Of a DNA stretch of 64,000 bases, positions 1 to 11,822 are shown one piece after another. The notes beneath the pieces were generated by a model. The model saw only the letters and a program-made list of their open reading frames with translations, was not told the DNA's origin and did not search any database. The DNA lies in contig OY987243.1 of the NCBI GenBank assembly GCA_963920765.1, positions 20,765,419 through 20,829,418 of the forward strand. Reading direction: 5' to 3'. Each line of letters starts with the position of its first letter. Position 1 is the first letter of the stretch. This DNA is from Ulota crispa (lineage: Eukaryota; Streptophyta; Bryopsida; Orthotrichales; Orthotrichaceae). Position numbers and translations under genes: made by a program.

Positions 1-968
1 TCCATTCAGACATTTATTGAAGAAGTTAAAAATGAATTTTTGGAAAACAAGGGAAGGCGGGTAGCCCAAAAACTTCTTTAAAATTGCACTTCTTTAAAAT
101 AAAAATATGAAATAGGTTCTTCAACCTTATATATACATGGGGAGCCTTGAATCATTCAATTTTGATAGATGAGATGAAAGTTATAAGAAGTTTTAGTTTG
201 CGGATAGGTATGCTTTCGAACCATACCTACCCGCAAACTAAAAATACTCATAACTTTCATCTCTTATATCTAAATTGAATGATTCAAGGCTCCCCATGTA
301 TATATAAGGTTGAAGAACCAATTTCATCTTTTTATTTGAGACAAACTAGGGAGACACCTCCTTTAGCTCAACCTATTAAATTTGAGATTATTGTTTTGTC
401 AAAATAATAAATAAAATGAAAACAATATTTTAGGGCACATTTGCATCTGCAAGAGTTGCAACATACAACAAATATGTCTCATTTGTGACATGATTAAGAG
501 TTAAACTTACAACCAAAAGGAATGACTAGTCTTAACTCTTGACCATACCACAAATGAGACATGTTTGTTATATGTTTGCAATGCTTGTAGAGGCAAATAT
601 GCATGAAAAATGTTGTTTTCATTTTATTTCTTATTTCAATGTAACAATAATCTCAAATTTAATAGGCTATAGGGGTGTCTCCGTAGCAACTGGGAGGTGT
701 CCCCTAGTCCGTCCCTTTTATCTTTAAAAAATACAGTTTTTAAAGAAGTTTTTGGGCTGCCTGCCCTCTCTTGTTTTCCAAAAACCCATTTTCAAGTTCT
801 TCAATAAATGTCGGAATGAAGAAAAAATTAGATGGCCGTGTAGACCTTTGAATTTTGCATCTTCCATAAAAATTTCAGAAAATCACACAAAGTAGTTTAG
901 CTATAGGTACAACTATACAAGCCCAAAACCCTACTTGGCCCCCAAGGAGCCACTTGGGCCTTGAGGGG
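1..968. mobile_element. TTAA/CCC-type long inverted-repeat element, left end outside window
   Basis: The right terminus GAGGGG is followed by TTAA (969-972). The body folds back around 205-230, with the arms sharing the sequences near 130-200 and 245-310. It closely resembles the element at 19068-19788. A separate 378-bp foldback (338-715) is inserted in it. The left terminus is beyond the window start. Confidence 0.7.
338..715. mobile_element. Nested foldback MITE with 8-bp target duplication
   Basis: Inverted termini GAGACAAACTAGGGAGACAC (left) and the complement of a right end reading GGTGTCCCCTAGTCCGTCCC. The flanks ttttattt and ttttatct match at 7 of 8 positions, which suits a hAT-type 8-bp duplication. 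It interrupts the larger TTAA element. Confidence 0.6.
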
Positions 969-972
969 TTAA

Positions 973-1794
973 CTAATCGCCAAAAATGTTTTTTTGACCT
1001 TTTTTTTCTTTTGCCTTGTGTGAACATAACTGTTGGTAATATGAAATAAGTTAATCTAATTGAATTTAAAAATCTTATGCGACCAAAAATTAATTCTATC
1101 ATGAAAAACATATGCAAGTGCCTCTCTTATTTCTATGCATTGGAGGGGCAAATCATTGAAATTAACTTGGGGAGTTTAGTGAGAGGTAGCACTAGAAAAC
1201 TACATGCAAACAATTGATAGGGTGCCTTTAAAAACATTTGAGATAGAATTTATAATTTTTTTTATACTATAGGGTACAAAAATGCCATGACATGTCTTCA
1301 AACTACTATAGGGTATAAAAAAATAAGTCCGATTAGAAAAAAAGTAGACCTAGGATACCCTCCTTTTTATTCTATTTTATGGTTAAAAGTATTAAATGAT
1401 GTTTTCTTGTGAGTGGCATATTCAAAGTATTCAATAATTTTATATCTTTCTAGTAAATGAGTGTCATTGACAATTTTTATGAAAGATACAATAGTAGTAT
1501 TGACTACCATTTTTTGTTAAGTTCTAGTTGTAAGTAGTCATTAGTGGGGGGAAAAAAAGTTTGAAAAAAATTTAATGTAGGATAGGAATTGTAGTAGAAT
1601 TTTTTTAATCTAAATTACCATATCACTTATTCATATCAATTTAGAATTATAAGTAATGCAAGCCCCTTCTCTAATAATCCAAAGTAGAAATTTATACAAT
1701 GATAGCGTGTTTAAAAACTTAAAAAAGAAAAGAAAAGTAATACCCTCTAAAAAATACTTGGTGTTTGCACTTATTCCCTTATTTTCTTACACAG
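973..1794. other. AT-rich intergenic stretch
   Basis: No coding signal or inverted repeat that I recognise. A short direct repeat (actatagggta) occurs near 1267 and 1305. Probably decayed repeat DNA. Confidence 0.4.
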
Positions 1795-2111
1795 TGAACC
1801 CTCAAGATCAAAAATGAATGAATCAAAGCTTCCCACATATATATAAATCTAACGTACAAGTTTTAGATTTTTAATTTTAAAAAATGAAAATTTCAAAAAG
1901 GTTTTTGGGTTGCTTGGTCTCCCTCATTTTTCAGAAATTCATGCACAACTTCTTCAATAAATGTCAAAATGAAGAAAAAGAAAATACCCACATAGATATT
2001 TAAATTCCCCATCTTCCATAAAAATTTCAAAAATCACACAAAGTAAATTAGTTGTAAGTACATACCCAAAATCCCATCTGTCCCTTGGGGTATAGTTGGG
2101 CCTTTTAGGGG
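1795..2111. mobile_element. Fragment (right half) of TTAA/CCC-type element
   Basis: Matches the right half of the 19068-19788 element (shared stretches around the cttcaataaatgtcaaaa and cttccataaaa motifs). It ends TTTTAGGGG followed by TTCA, a decayed TTAA. The left half is missing. Confidence 0.6.
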
Positions 2112-2545
2112 TTCAATTACTAAGGCATATTAGTTGTTTAGTACAATTTTAAACAGAAAACATACACGGCCCCAAGTAATTTCGTGACAGTCCTTATCCT
2201 AGTGGGGCACAGTTGCACGCTGTCCTGAGCTCACATTCGAGCTTACAAAGCCAGCTTGCAAAGCCAGCTTACAAAGTAAGAGAGTTTTGGCTGTTGAACA
2301 GCAAGCCTGCTCTTTTGAGTAGTCTCTATTCTCTTTGGAATTCAACTCAAAAATGCCACAAAAGCATTCCACGTTTGTGTCCAGCCCTCATCATTACCGG
2401 TAAGATCATTCCACACTAACAGACAAGACATGCTGTCATTTCTGTGCTATGCACGCTTTCGTGAATATGCTAAGCTTAAAGTTAAAATTCAGAAGAAAAT
2501 TTGATTCCGCTACTTCTCTTTGTGACAGAAAGCACACAATGCACT
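2112..2545. other. Intergenic stretch with short tandem motif
   Basis: Contains a small tandem repeat around 2243-2277 (acaaagccagctt units). No gene recognised. Confidence 0.35.
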
Positions 2546-2549
2546 TTAA

Positions 2550-3198
2550 CCCCTAAATGCCCAAGGCACCCAATTTGGGTGTTTGCAAAACTTTGAAGAC
2601 GAATAAAATCTTATCTTATCAAATCACTATTTTTGGTATATTCTTTTGAATGCAAGTTTGTTTTGAAGTCTATTTTTAGTATCAAAAAGTTAATCTTGAA
2701 AATGAATGTTCATAATTTTTCTATTCAAGATTTTGTACAAGGGTGTCCACTGCAATCTTGAGTTTTTTTAGTGTTGGAAGATTTTGAAAATGAACCTCAA
2801 ATACACTAGAGTGTAGAGAAAAATCTGCATTTGAAATCCATTTAAAAAAAATAAAGGAATAAATATTGAAAGCCGTAAATTGATTGAGGATAAACATGTA
2901 ATGACCTTAAACCTCATATTTTTTTGATGACCAACTTTTTAGAATTGATATGTGAAATGAGGATTAGAAAACTTCAAGTCACTTTTGCAGTTTTAACACC
3001 CTCATGTTCAAACATTATAATTTTTCAAACCATAAACAATACTGTTGTGTTTTTTTTCCATGTAATCTCTAACATGTCAAGCTTAAATTTGTACGGTTAC
3101 AATTTAAAAAAACTTGATGAGATTTATGAAAAGGTTGGTTGATTATTTACTTTCCTAAAAATGCCAAGAAGTTCAAAAAGGTCTTGGGCATTTAGGGG
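2550..3198. mobile_element. TTAA-flanked CCC-terminal MITE (649 bp)
   Basis: Bounded by TTAA at 2546-2549 and 3199-3202. The termini CCCCTAAATGCCCAAG are perfectly inverted over 16 bp. No transposase ORF. TTAA duplication plus CCC ends suggest piggyBac, or less likely Kolobok, mobilisation. Confidence 0.8.
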
Positions 3199-3202
3199 TT
3201 AA

Positions 3203-3573
3203 ACACCATATTTGTTATAATGAGAGAATGGGACCTTTCAAAATAAATTTGTTAGATTTTGACTAAAATCAGCAATTTCCATCCAAAATCACTGATTTCC
3301 ATTAAAATGAGAGATTTCAGCTCGAATTGAGCTAAATTGACATAAAACTTTTCAAATTTGACCTAAAATTGAAAGGTTTTATGCCAATTCAGCTGAAATG
3401 ACCTAAAACCTTTCAATTCTAGGTCAAATTTGAAAGTTTTTTTTTGTCAATTTAGCTTGATTCAAGCTAAATTGACATAAAACCTTTTATCAAATTGACA
3501 CAATTTTTTTTTGAATTTCAGGTATTTTACCTCTCATTTCATTGGAATACTCTCATTATAACAAATATGGTGT
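3203..3573. mobile_element. ACACCATATT foldback MITE
   Basis: Inverted ends ACACCATATTTGTTATAATG at both termini. The interior carries several near-identical short inverted tracts around aaattgacataaaacctt. It directly abuts the TTAA of the preceding element. The same family occurs at 18734-19045. Confidence 0.7.
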
Positions 3574-3620
3574 TTTTATGATATGCCAAGTTTGGTAAGG
3601 GATTTTGATCTTCTTTCTAA

Positions 3621-4134
3621 GGGCATCTTCAATGCAACTGGTAAACAAGTAAACATGCCCGGTATAGCAAGCCTAGTATTTTAATAGATAATTGATCATA
3701 ATATAAATATTACATGATTAGTGGGGCATGACTTTTCTTGTTGTAAAAACGCAATAAAATTTTGGTTTAGATATTGGTTAATTTAGATACATTATATCAC
3801 ATATTAACTAACTTCCAAAAAATTTAGAGGCCTCTTCAAATCAAGCCTTAATAAGAAAAATTTAGCAAAGGGCTCCATACAATTGCCATCCCCTTTGCTA
3901 AATCTTCCTTATTGAGGCTTGATTTGGAGAGGCCTCTAATTTTTTTAGAAGTTAATTAACATTTGATGTGATGTATCTAAATCAATTAATGTCCAAACCA
4001 AAATTTTATTGCAAATTTACAACAAAAAAAGTTGTGCCTTCCAAATCATATAATTTTAATATTCCAATCAATTATCTATTAAAAAACAAGGCTTACTGTA
4101 CCGGGCCTATTTTCCGGTTGCATTGAGAATGCTC
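3621..4134. mobile_element. PIF/Harbinger (Tourist)-like MITE, TAA target site
   Basis: TAA at 3618-3620 and 4135-4137. Inverted ends GGGCATCTTCAATGCAAC and GAGCATTCTCAATGCAAC. The central part is itself a palindrome around the ccctttgctaaat motif. Confidence 0.75.
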
Positions 4135-4195
4135 TAATTGGCCGGTTCACACTTCACACTATGTCTCCTTCATTGGCCTTTCTTTTCTGCATTAA

Positions 4196-4428
4196 CTCCA
4201 AAAGGACAAAGCAGCCCTTTATGACCAATACAATACAGTGTATTTTTCTTGTATTTGGAGTGCAGCCACACCCTTATTACATTTTAGATCAACAAAGAAG
4301 TTAGAATATAAATTAGTGTTGTTCTAGTGAGGTAGTCAATATCCCATTTTAAACTTTTTGTTGGTAGTAAATGCCAGTTATGCAGCAACTTACATAGAAT
4401 GTATTATAGTAGCCTCGTCCTTTAAGGG
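4196..4428. mobile_element. Short TTAA-flanked CCC-type MITE (233 bp)
   Basis: TTAA at 4192-4195 and 4429-4432. Ends CTCCAAAAGGACAAAGC versus CCCTTAAAGGACGAGGC. A short subfamily size, as at 15695 and 63008. Confidence 0.65.
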
Positions 4429-4432
4429 TTAA

Positions 4433-5967
4433 CCAAGGACTGTAGTTAGGTACTGCGTGAATGTTGCCGTGTCATCGTAAATGACCGGTAAAGTCCCAGT
4501 GCAAGTTTCCATGGAGTTTTTTTCAGGTTCTCAGAGTCTGCATGTAAGTTACAGATTCCTGGTAAAACAAAGAAAATGGTGAAAAGGAATCCTGGTGTTA
4601 GACTTTGTCAAGCTCAGGTGCTGCTGCCAATCTGCAGTGCATAACTTAACTTTTGTTCAGCAAGTCAAGAGGTTGGGAACAGCAAATGGCAGAATGTTTT
4701 TGCAGTTGCAGTTGTCATAAGTTACCCGGCAGTTAATAACTCAGAAATGCTAACATGACAGACATGTAAATCTGTTGTTGATTAGTGAACTCAGAAATGC
4801 TAACATGACAGACATCTGTTGTTGATTAGTGCAAGAATATTTACAAATAAGGTAGCAAATTTATAGGACACAGCCAAAATATTGAGAGTATTGATTTAAG
4901 GTAGGTAAGCACTAAGCAGGGTAAAGAAGGATTGCCTTTGGAGCCGCAAAGAAATTGCAATGGAAGATTTAATGCAAAGCTATAAAGGTGGCGAGAAGGG
5001 AGCACAACGTCTACACACATGTAAATAAGACGCTACTAATGATGGTTTGTATGATAATCAAAGATTGGGCAATGAGCAATAATTGGCATTGTCAATTAAA
5101 ATATTTTGGGTGAAGTCGCCTTAACTTTTTTTTTACCAAAAAATGGTTGAGTAGCAAGAATGGTTACATTATTTTTACAAATGTAAAGTTGAATGCTTTC
5201 AATCTTTCATCAATCTTTCATCAAGACTAAATCTCATGATGGTATTGTGGGACATCAAAATATAGCATCAGTAGGGCAAAGCAAGATCAAGTGGAACCTT
5301 GAAATTGTGCTCCTACTCTCAAATTTGTGTATAAAAGTTGACTAATACTTTACATTTTTTCAAAAGACTCTATAGAACAAATAGCCATACCATTTTTGGT
5401 GTCGCTAAAAAGCAATAATTAGCACAAAATAATCTCACTAATTGGCAATCGATAATGTGAAGTGCCCCTATTTGTTTTTACTTTCAAAACGTGTTTATGA
5501 TCACAAATTCCCTTAAGAATAACCTACGTCACACCCACACTATTTTTGAATTTGTCAAACTTTTATTGTTTATCACTTTCGTTGACTTTTGTTTCCTTTT
5601 ATGAAAACGCCTAATATTTCCTTTTGTATAAAGAATGAACTTATGTGAGTGTGATTCCATTGTTTAAAATTAATTTTTTTGTAAGATCTAGTAGGTTATG
5701 ATTTGCAAAGCGTACAATGTATTTTCAACGAGATCTTCAACCGTCAAACCTCTCAAAAATTCCATGTGGGTGGCATAAGCAATCTAAGGTATGGTGCACC
5801 TCACCACTTCATTTTTTACTCTTGTTATCATAGGTGCTTCATTGTTCCTATGAAGCACCTCATTCTTGTTTCTTACCTTATAACGCGATATTCATTAAAG
5901 GGGGAAAAGCTTACAAAGTGGGACTTTTGTAAGATTAGGATGGTCACCTTAATTCAAGCTTTAGCTT
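4433..5967. other. 1.5-kb stretch without recognised repeat or gene
   Basis: Less repetitive than its surroundings and locally GC-richer (4430-4700), but no conserved reading frame was found. It holds a 50-bp tandem duplication at 4738-4832. It could be a non-coding transcript or a decayed gene; nothing in the sequence decides this. Confidence 0.3.
4738..4832 (+). repeat. Two-copy 50-bp tandem repeat
   Basis: 4738-4787 is repeated at 4788-4832 with a 5-bp deletion (aactcagaaatgctaacatg units). Confidence 0.85.
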
Positions 5968-6062
5968 TTTTTTTGGGTACACGTGGCCTCACCTGAAAGG
6001 AGGAGTTTGCGAGGAAAAAATCTTAGTGGCTCAAACTAAATCTGATAAGGTGTCTATTTTGG
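5968..6062 (+). repeat. Dispersed repeat, inverted copy at 8925-9030
   Basis: Shares tacacgtg, ggaggagtttgcgagg and aaaaatcttagtg with the reverse complement of 8925-9030. It lies immediately outside the MITE at 6067, while the other copy lies inside a foldback at 8863-9116. Confidence 0.6.
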
Positions 6063-6066
6063 ATTA

Positions 6067-6396
6067 GAGGCGGTTCAGATTACGTCCTACATCCCAAGTC
6101 CCACTGAAATTTGATGAAATTTGAGAATCTGATTGGCGGAAAGGCAAAAGATGAGACTTTGCGTTTCAGACTATGTCCCAAGTCCCACATCCCACTTGCT
6201 TACATGGAGCCTACATGACAACACTTTTCCAAGTTTTGGCGCCAAAAAAAGTGGGACTTCACTCCAAGATTGAGTTTAGCATTTTGGCAACCCATCTTTT
6301 AGCCCAAGTCCCATCTTTTCTGGCGCAGAAAGATGGGATTTTGCACTCCCGTGGGACTTTGTTAGATGGGACATGAGACGTAGTCTGAACCGCCCC
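6067..6396. mobile_element. TA-flanked GGCGGTTCAGA MITE (330 bp)
   Basis: TA at 6065-6066 and 6397-6398. Ends GAGGCGGTTCAGATTACGTC and GGGGCGGTTCAGACTACGTC are inverted. The interior has many copies of aagtcccac/gtgggact. A Tc1/mariner-Stowaway type target site. Confidence 0.75.
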
Positions 6397-6399
6397 TAA

Positions 6400-6869
6400 G
6401 GTGAAATACAAAATGGTACACATGTTTTTCCCCTTTTATGAATATCGTGTTTTATATAGCTGTTTTTGGAGTAAAGTAATAGAACAAGGGCATTTATCTA
6501 TCGCCTGTGGCTCCATCCATATGAAAAACATCTGCCACAGTGCCACCTACAAGGCAAAGATAAGTGAGGTTACTGTGAAACCAAGTTTCAATTGAAAATT
6601 AATCAAAAGACAAACAATGAAGGATGGGAAACAAGCAGCTATGCTACAAGATGCATTGTCCTTGTAGGGCCGGATGGCTTGCTTATTTAATAAGGTACCC
6701 ATTAATACTTCCTTTGAGTAGCTTCTCTTTATCCAATGCCTCCTCCCCTTACGGTCAAGAACCAACAAACTTTAATTATAAAAATCTATATCAAAACTTT
6801 AACAAATAACATTTGAATCCCTAAGCATTGTAAGTTGCAATGATGAGTTACCAATTTTCCAAAGATTTA
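6400..6869. other. Intergenic, no feature seen
   Basis: AT-rich. Overlapping short open frames on both strands lack any recognisable motif. Confidence 0.3.
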
Positions 6870-7199
6870 AGGTAGGAGGTTCTAAAGCATGCAATTTTTA
6901 AAATGGTGCACCTCTTCAAATGTATTTTGTTAGTATATGTTGTTTTTCATAGCCTTTCAACAATGTATTGACAATATATATTTGAGGAGGTGCACCATTT
7001 TAATTAGAGCCCTATGTCATTTCAACTTCAAAACTTCATAATTGATTCCACAGAGTTTCAAAAACCATGAAACAACTTGAGTCAAATGCTAATATGTCTT
7101 CTCTTTCAAGAAAAAATTACTGAAAAATATTTTAAGAAGATTCACCTCCCCAAAATTCAGTTTCAGCCCTTAGATGGGCCATTCATGAGCCTCCTACTT
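6870..7199. mobile_element. Stowaway-like MITE, AGGTAGGAGG ends
   Basis: TA at 6868-6869 and 7200-7201. Inverted ends AGGTAGGAGG and AAGTAGGAGG. The body, with an internal gtgcacctcttcaaatgta motif, matches 23937-24253 and 45103-45406. Confidence 0.75.
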
Positions 7200-8862
7200 T
7201 ACAACAACCTATGCGAATGCGCAAAGACAGCTCTTGGGGAGTTCCGAACTTCACCAGCAATTTTCCTTCATTTTCCATGTTCAATCACATTTTCATGTAC
7301 TTACACTTTGACTATTTCCTCTGTTTATAGTTTTATAGTTTTTAATAAGGAATTTCAAAATTCAAACTAAATTTTTTTTTGTCATTTTCACCGGTTCACA
7401 ATTCGCTAACTGCCAATACTCTCCGAAACTTAGGTCAAGGTCAAAAATTCTCCTCTTCAGTTTCCGAGCATTCCAGTAGGCCGGGCAGCAAAGTCTGACT
7501 TTCTCCCCTCCATCTTGCTCAAATTGGCGAAGAAAGGGAGGCAGAAACAAACAAAGTTGACCACGCCGTGGTCTCTAAAGTTGCAGCTGCTTTGGCTATG
7601 GCCCTGAGCTCCATAAAAGAGAAACTCAAGTGCCTTCACCAAATGAGTCTACCCTACTTCCGAGGTCAAAGCCTCTGACGGTCCTTTGCCATGAATTATT
7701 CAACCAGTACCTAAATCTATAGGCAATTCAAGCTCACATTCAAACCAGAACCTTTAAAAAGTAGAGTGGAGAACACCGAAGGATTGTTTTTTTCAGTGAC
7801 TAGCGTAACAGGTGCTCGTGGTCAGTGTCGATCGGCAGGACCGTTAGAAGAGCAGATCTCTTCTTATGCTTTCTGTTGATTCAAATGCAAAGAAAATGTC
7901 GTACACCTTCTGCAATGTAGGTTTAAACTGAGCTGGCAGCTCGCTGTAAGACCAATCGATCAGCAGTTATGTAACCGAACCAAATTTACTTCATGCAAAC
8001 AAACTTGACTTACAACATAGAGATGAACCCAACCAGCGTGGTAGAGAAGTTACTCTTTGTTATCATTTCCACAATCTAGTGTACTCAACTATGCAAAACG
8101 CGGTATATCTTAGTTTGGGAAAACAACCACCATTTTGGGGCTTTTGAATTCTTCATTTTTAAGAGTTTTAAGGTGATTTAGAGTGAAATTTATGATGACT
8201 TCTTCAAGACCTTATATCAATGATGAAACCTTTTGAAGGAATTCTCAAAATCTCACTTTAAATCATCAAAATATTCTCATAAATGGAAAATTCAATATCC
8301 TCAAAATCTGTTTTAGGAAAGTGTTTTTCTTAAATTAACAAATACTGTGTTGTAAGCTTTCAAGCAATCATGGCAAGTGCACATGATAAGTTCACAATAA
8401 AACTAGACACAACTTCAAGCTGCAAGGAAGAGACAAGGTTATGGATGTTTCTAAAACACTTATATTAGGGGTAGTCACACCTTCTCTTGAGAATGAAACT
8501 TTTATGAAGAATGAGAAGTTGTGGAGTAGAAATAGGAGCCAATGGGAGCAGTTCTCCATGAAGAAAGTCTGACTCCCCTTTTGTGTTTGGAGACAGCAGT
8601 TTTTGAAGTCTCCAAACCTTTGGTTTGAAACACACCAAAAAGTTGAGCATGAAAAATTCAAGGAACCTACTTTTACAAAAAGAAGCAAATGCTAACATTT
8701 GCTTTTTACAAAAAGGCCAATTTCTTTTGGTGTGTCTTCGCCTTGAGTAGTAAGTATGGAGTATACATTTTAGCTTTACTATGTGGACTATCTAAGCAAT
8801 TTTGTATTAAGTTTGTAAAACATTAGAAAATCTCTCAATATTGAAAATCCTAAATCTTTTGA
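7200..8862. other. Intergenic; 7380-7700 slightly coding-like, unassigned
   Basis: The minus strand between about 7700 and 7380 is GC-richer and has short open frames in two registers, but no conserved motif. 8098-8336 is a weak foldback repeated in diverged form at 21014-21252. Otherwise nothing recognised. Confidence 0.3.
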
Positions 8863-9116
8863 ACACCATATTAGGTAAATTGGGAAAACGGGGGGTCCCA
8901 ATTTGTACGCCACTTGGATCCAGAGAAGTCACCCAAAACCAGATTCAAAGGTATCAAATTCAGACTAAGTCACTAAGATTTTTTCCCTCGCAAATTCCTC
9001 CTCTCAAGTGAGGGCACGTGTACAAAAAAAAACGCTGAGCTCAGTTGTAAGTTATCACCTACAACCTACAAAAGTCCCAAAATGTACCCTTTTTCCCAAT
9101 TTACCTAATATGGTGT
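8863..9116. mobile_element. ACACCATATTAGG foldback MITE
   Basis: Inverted ends ACACCATATTAGGTAAATTG over more than 20 bp. The same subfamily lies in intron 2 of the PR-10 gene (23096-23354). It contains the inverted copy of the 5968-6062 repeat. Confidence 0.75.
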
Positions 9117-9660
9117 TTAGATCATCCAATGTTTTGCATATAACATACAATATGCGGGAGAAATCTACTGACAATTTGAATATATATCCAAACATATTTC
9201 TCAGTTACATTTTTTGAATTTTGAACTATCCTATTTTAAATAAATATGGCATTTTGCCAACATCGTTACATATTTCAAATATGCTAACTTACGTGCCTGT
9301 CTAGGGTCATGTGCCTTGTTATTGCCCCATGGGGCTTTTCAATCATGCCTTAGGGCTTGTGGTTTTACTAGTAATAACCTAGGAGCTCTAAATCATGCAT
9401 AATACCTTATCTGCACTAAGAATCACAAGGATTCAAAAATATATTGATCTTATGACCATATTCGTGTACATGTAACATGGGAATCAGGTTCTTGTTTTGT
9501 TTTTTATTTAACTTCATGAAAATACAGGTTTTATAATCACTTCTATATGATTGGTTGTATTTGACATGAAATTTATGTCCAACTTCAAGGTACTCAGAAT
9601 TTCAAATAGGTCCTATGTGCAAAACTGTCACTTAAAATCCTACAACAACAATTGATATTA
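9117..9660. other. AT-rich intergenic, no feature seen
   Basis: No coding or inverted-repeat signal recognised. Confidence 0.3.
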
Positions 9661-9930
9661 GGGAAAATTTCATGGATACACCTGAAGTTTGCAATGTTTT
9701 CATGGATACCCGTGCTTTTTCAAAATATCATAAATATCCTTGGACCAAAAAAATTAGGTGTTTGTTTTGTTGTGCATGGCATTTCTCTTCTTCCTTTGTG
9801 TTCTTGCATAACATGAACAAAGTAGTGTGTGCACAAAGGGAGAAAGAAGTTACATGCATAACAAAACAAATGCCTGAAAATTTTGGTCCAAGGATATTTG
9901 TGATAAATTTATGAAAAAACAAGGGTTTAG
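9661..9930. mobile_element. GGGAAAATTTCATGG foldback element, right end lost
   Basis: The left end GGGAAAATTTCATGGATAC and the central inverted parts match the elements at 31273-31597 and 52332-52646. The right terminus is not present, so this copy is truncated. Confidence 0.65.
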
Positions 9931-10663
9931 GGCATGAAGAAGTTTTTGCACATGAAGTATTTTCCAATGTGTGTCTCATTATCATCTTGCTCTTCTTGCT
10001 TTCACCTTTCTTATTACTACTTCAATGTGAATGCAACTTGCTTTCTCATTACATCACCAATTTTTAGGAGAATTCATTCTCCATTCTCCACCATCCACGA
10101 TAGAAACTCTCACCTTCTTCATGAAAAAATGCTCCCATTGCCTCCTGTTTCCACTTCGCAACTTCCCATTCTTCATAGATGGAAGTTGATACCCGAGCAA
10201 TGTCTGCAAGCATAGCAAAGTAATCTATAAGAGTGCCATTCAGGAAAAATAAATCGTTTTTAGAATGAATTTGTATATGATAATTATAAGAAACCTTTAA
10301 CAATTTATGTCAAAACATTTGTTTTCGGCAAGAGTTCTACAGGCATTTCCTGTATGTGTACCGGCTTTCAAAAAGAAATTGCAATTTTCCATTGTTATCA
10401 GGATTAACTGTGGTGACAAAATTTCTGCACAAGATGGATATGTCCTCATATTCATTTTTGAGAATTTGGATATTTGGAAAACAAAGAAAAATTGGTTATA
10501 TTCCCCAACGGATTAAAATCGACCAATTTAGCTGTGGAAATTAGCTCTTTGTGGGCATAATATGACCAATTCAAAGTCTTGAACTCAGCTGAAAATTTCT
10601 ATTTGTGGGTCAGAATTCGGAGCTAGAAATCTCCAAAATTGCAAAAGTAATTTTTTTATAAGA
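9931..10663. other. Intergenic, no feature seen
   Basis: Short open frames on both strands lack recognisable motifs. Confidence 0.3.
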
Positions 10664-11077
10664 AAATTGATATGTGCACACCGGGGTTGATATTTGCACA
10701 CCGCCTAGGAGGTAAATTATAGATTTCTACCATCTAAAAACTGAAGTTGAGAATTTTGAATTCAGATTTGGACTTAGAGACCATGATTTTGTTTAGAACC
10801 ACAAAAAGGTTGCAATTGAACAACACCCAATGAAAAAGTTTATTTTTTTTACAAACAAAAGTAAAAGTAACACTTTTCCCTTTCGCTAGGTTTTTTCATT
10901 GAGTATTGTTCAATTGCAACCTTTATTTATGGTTCTAGACTAAAGCATGGATCTCTAAGTTCAAATTTGAATTCAAAATTCTCAAATTCAACTTTTTGAT
11001 GGTAGAAATCTGTAGTTTACCTCTCACTGAGTGTGCAAATATCAACCCCCGATGTGCAAATATCGGTATCAATTTCC
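10664..11077. mobile_element. ATTGATATGTGCACACC MITE (MULE-like family)
   Basis: Inverted ends around attgatatgtgcacacc and a second inverted gatatttgcacacc box. Long inverted arms share tagatttctaccatc and caatgaaaaag. One of five copies in the window. Confidence 0.7.
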
Positions 11078-11410
11078 TTTTCTAAACAGATGGATTTTGT
11101 TAGATATCAAATTATTATTGAAAATTACAGAAAAAATTCATTAAATGCAGAATATTCATATTTATCTTTGCTTGTGAAATTCAAATCCAACAAATGTAAA
11201 GGATAGTAGTTGACAAAAAGAGAACTAACCATCACTTGTTATGGATTTAAAATCCATTAGGGGTGTCAAAGTTCAGAGTTGACAAGGGGCTTCAACTCCA
11301 TATATTTTTAAAAGAAGTCCTACTTTAGAAAGAACCACCCCCACATTGCTAAAAATAAAAACACAAATTTTTATGTTATTTTGAAATGTTGCTTAGCTAA
11401 ATTTTCAAAA
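11078..11410. other. Intergenic, no feature seen
   Basis: AT-rich spacer between two members of the same MITE family. Confidence 0.3.
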
Positions 11411-11822
11411 GGGAATTGATATGTGTACCACACCCTTTGAAGTAGTGTACCACACCTTGGGATAACTTTTAGATTTCTACCATCAAAAAGCTGAATTTGA
11501 AAATTTGGAATTCAGATTTGGACTTAGAGACCATGATTTAGTCTAAAACCACAAAAAAGTTGCAATTCAACGGCACCCAATGAAAAAGCTTATCTTCTTT
11601 TACAAATAAAAGTAAAAGTAAGACTTTTCTCCCTACCTAAACTTTTTCATTGGGTGCTGTTGAAATGCAACTTTTTTTTTATGGTTGTAGACTAAATCAT
11701 AGTCTCAAAGTCCAAATTTGAATTCCAAATTCTCAAATTTAGCTTTTCGATGGTAGAAATCTAAAATTTTCTCTGGGGTGTGGTACAGTAATTAAAAGGG
11801 TGTGGTACACATATCAATTCCC
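11411..11822. mobile_element. GGGAATTGATATGTG MITE with perfect 9-bp target duplication
   Basis: Ends GGGAATTGATATGTG and its complement. The flanks are the identical 9-mer ttttcaaaa on both sides. A 9-bp duplication points to Mutator-like (MULE) mobilisation. No coding capacity. Confidence 0.85.
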
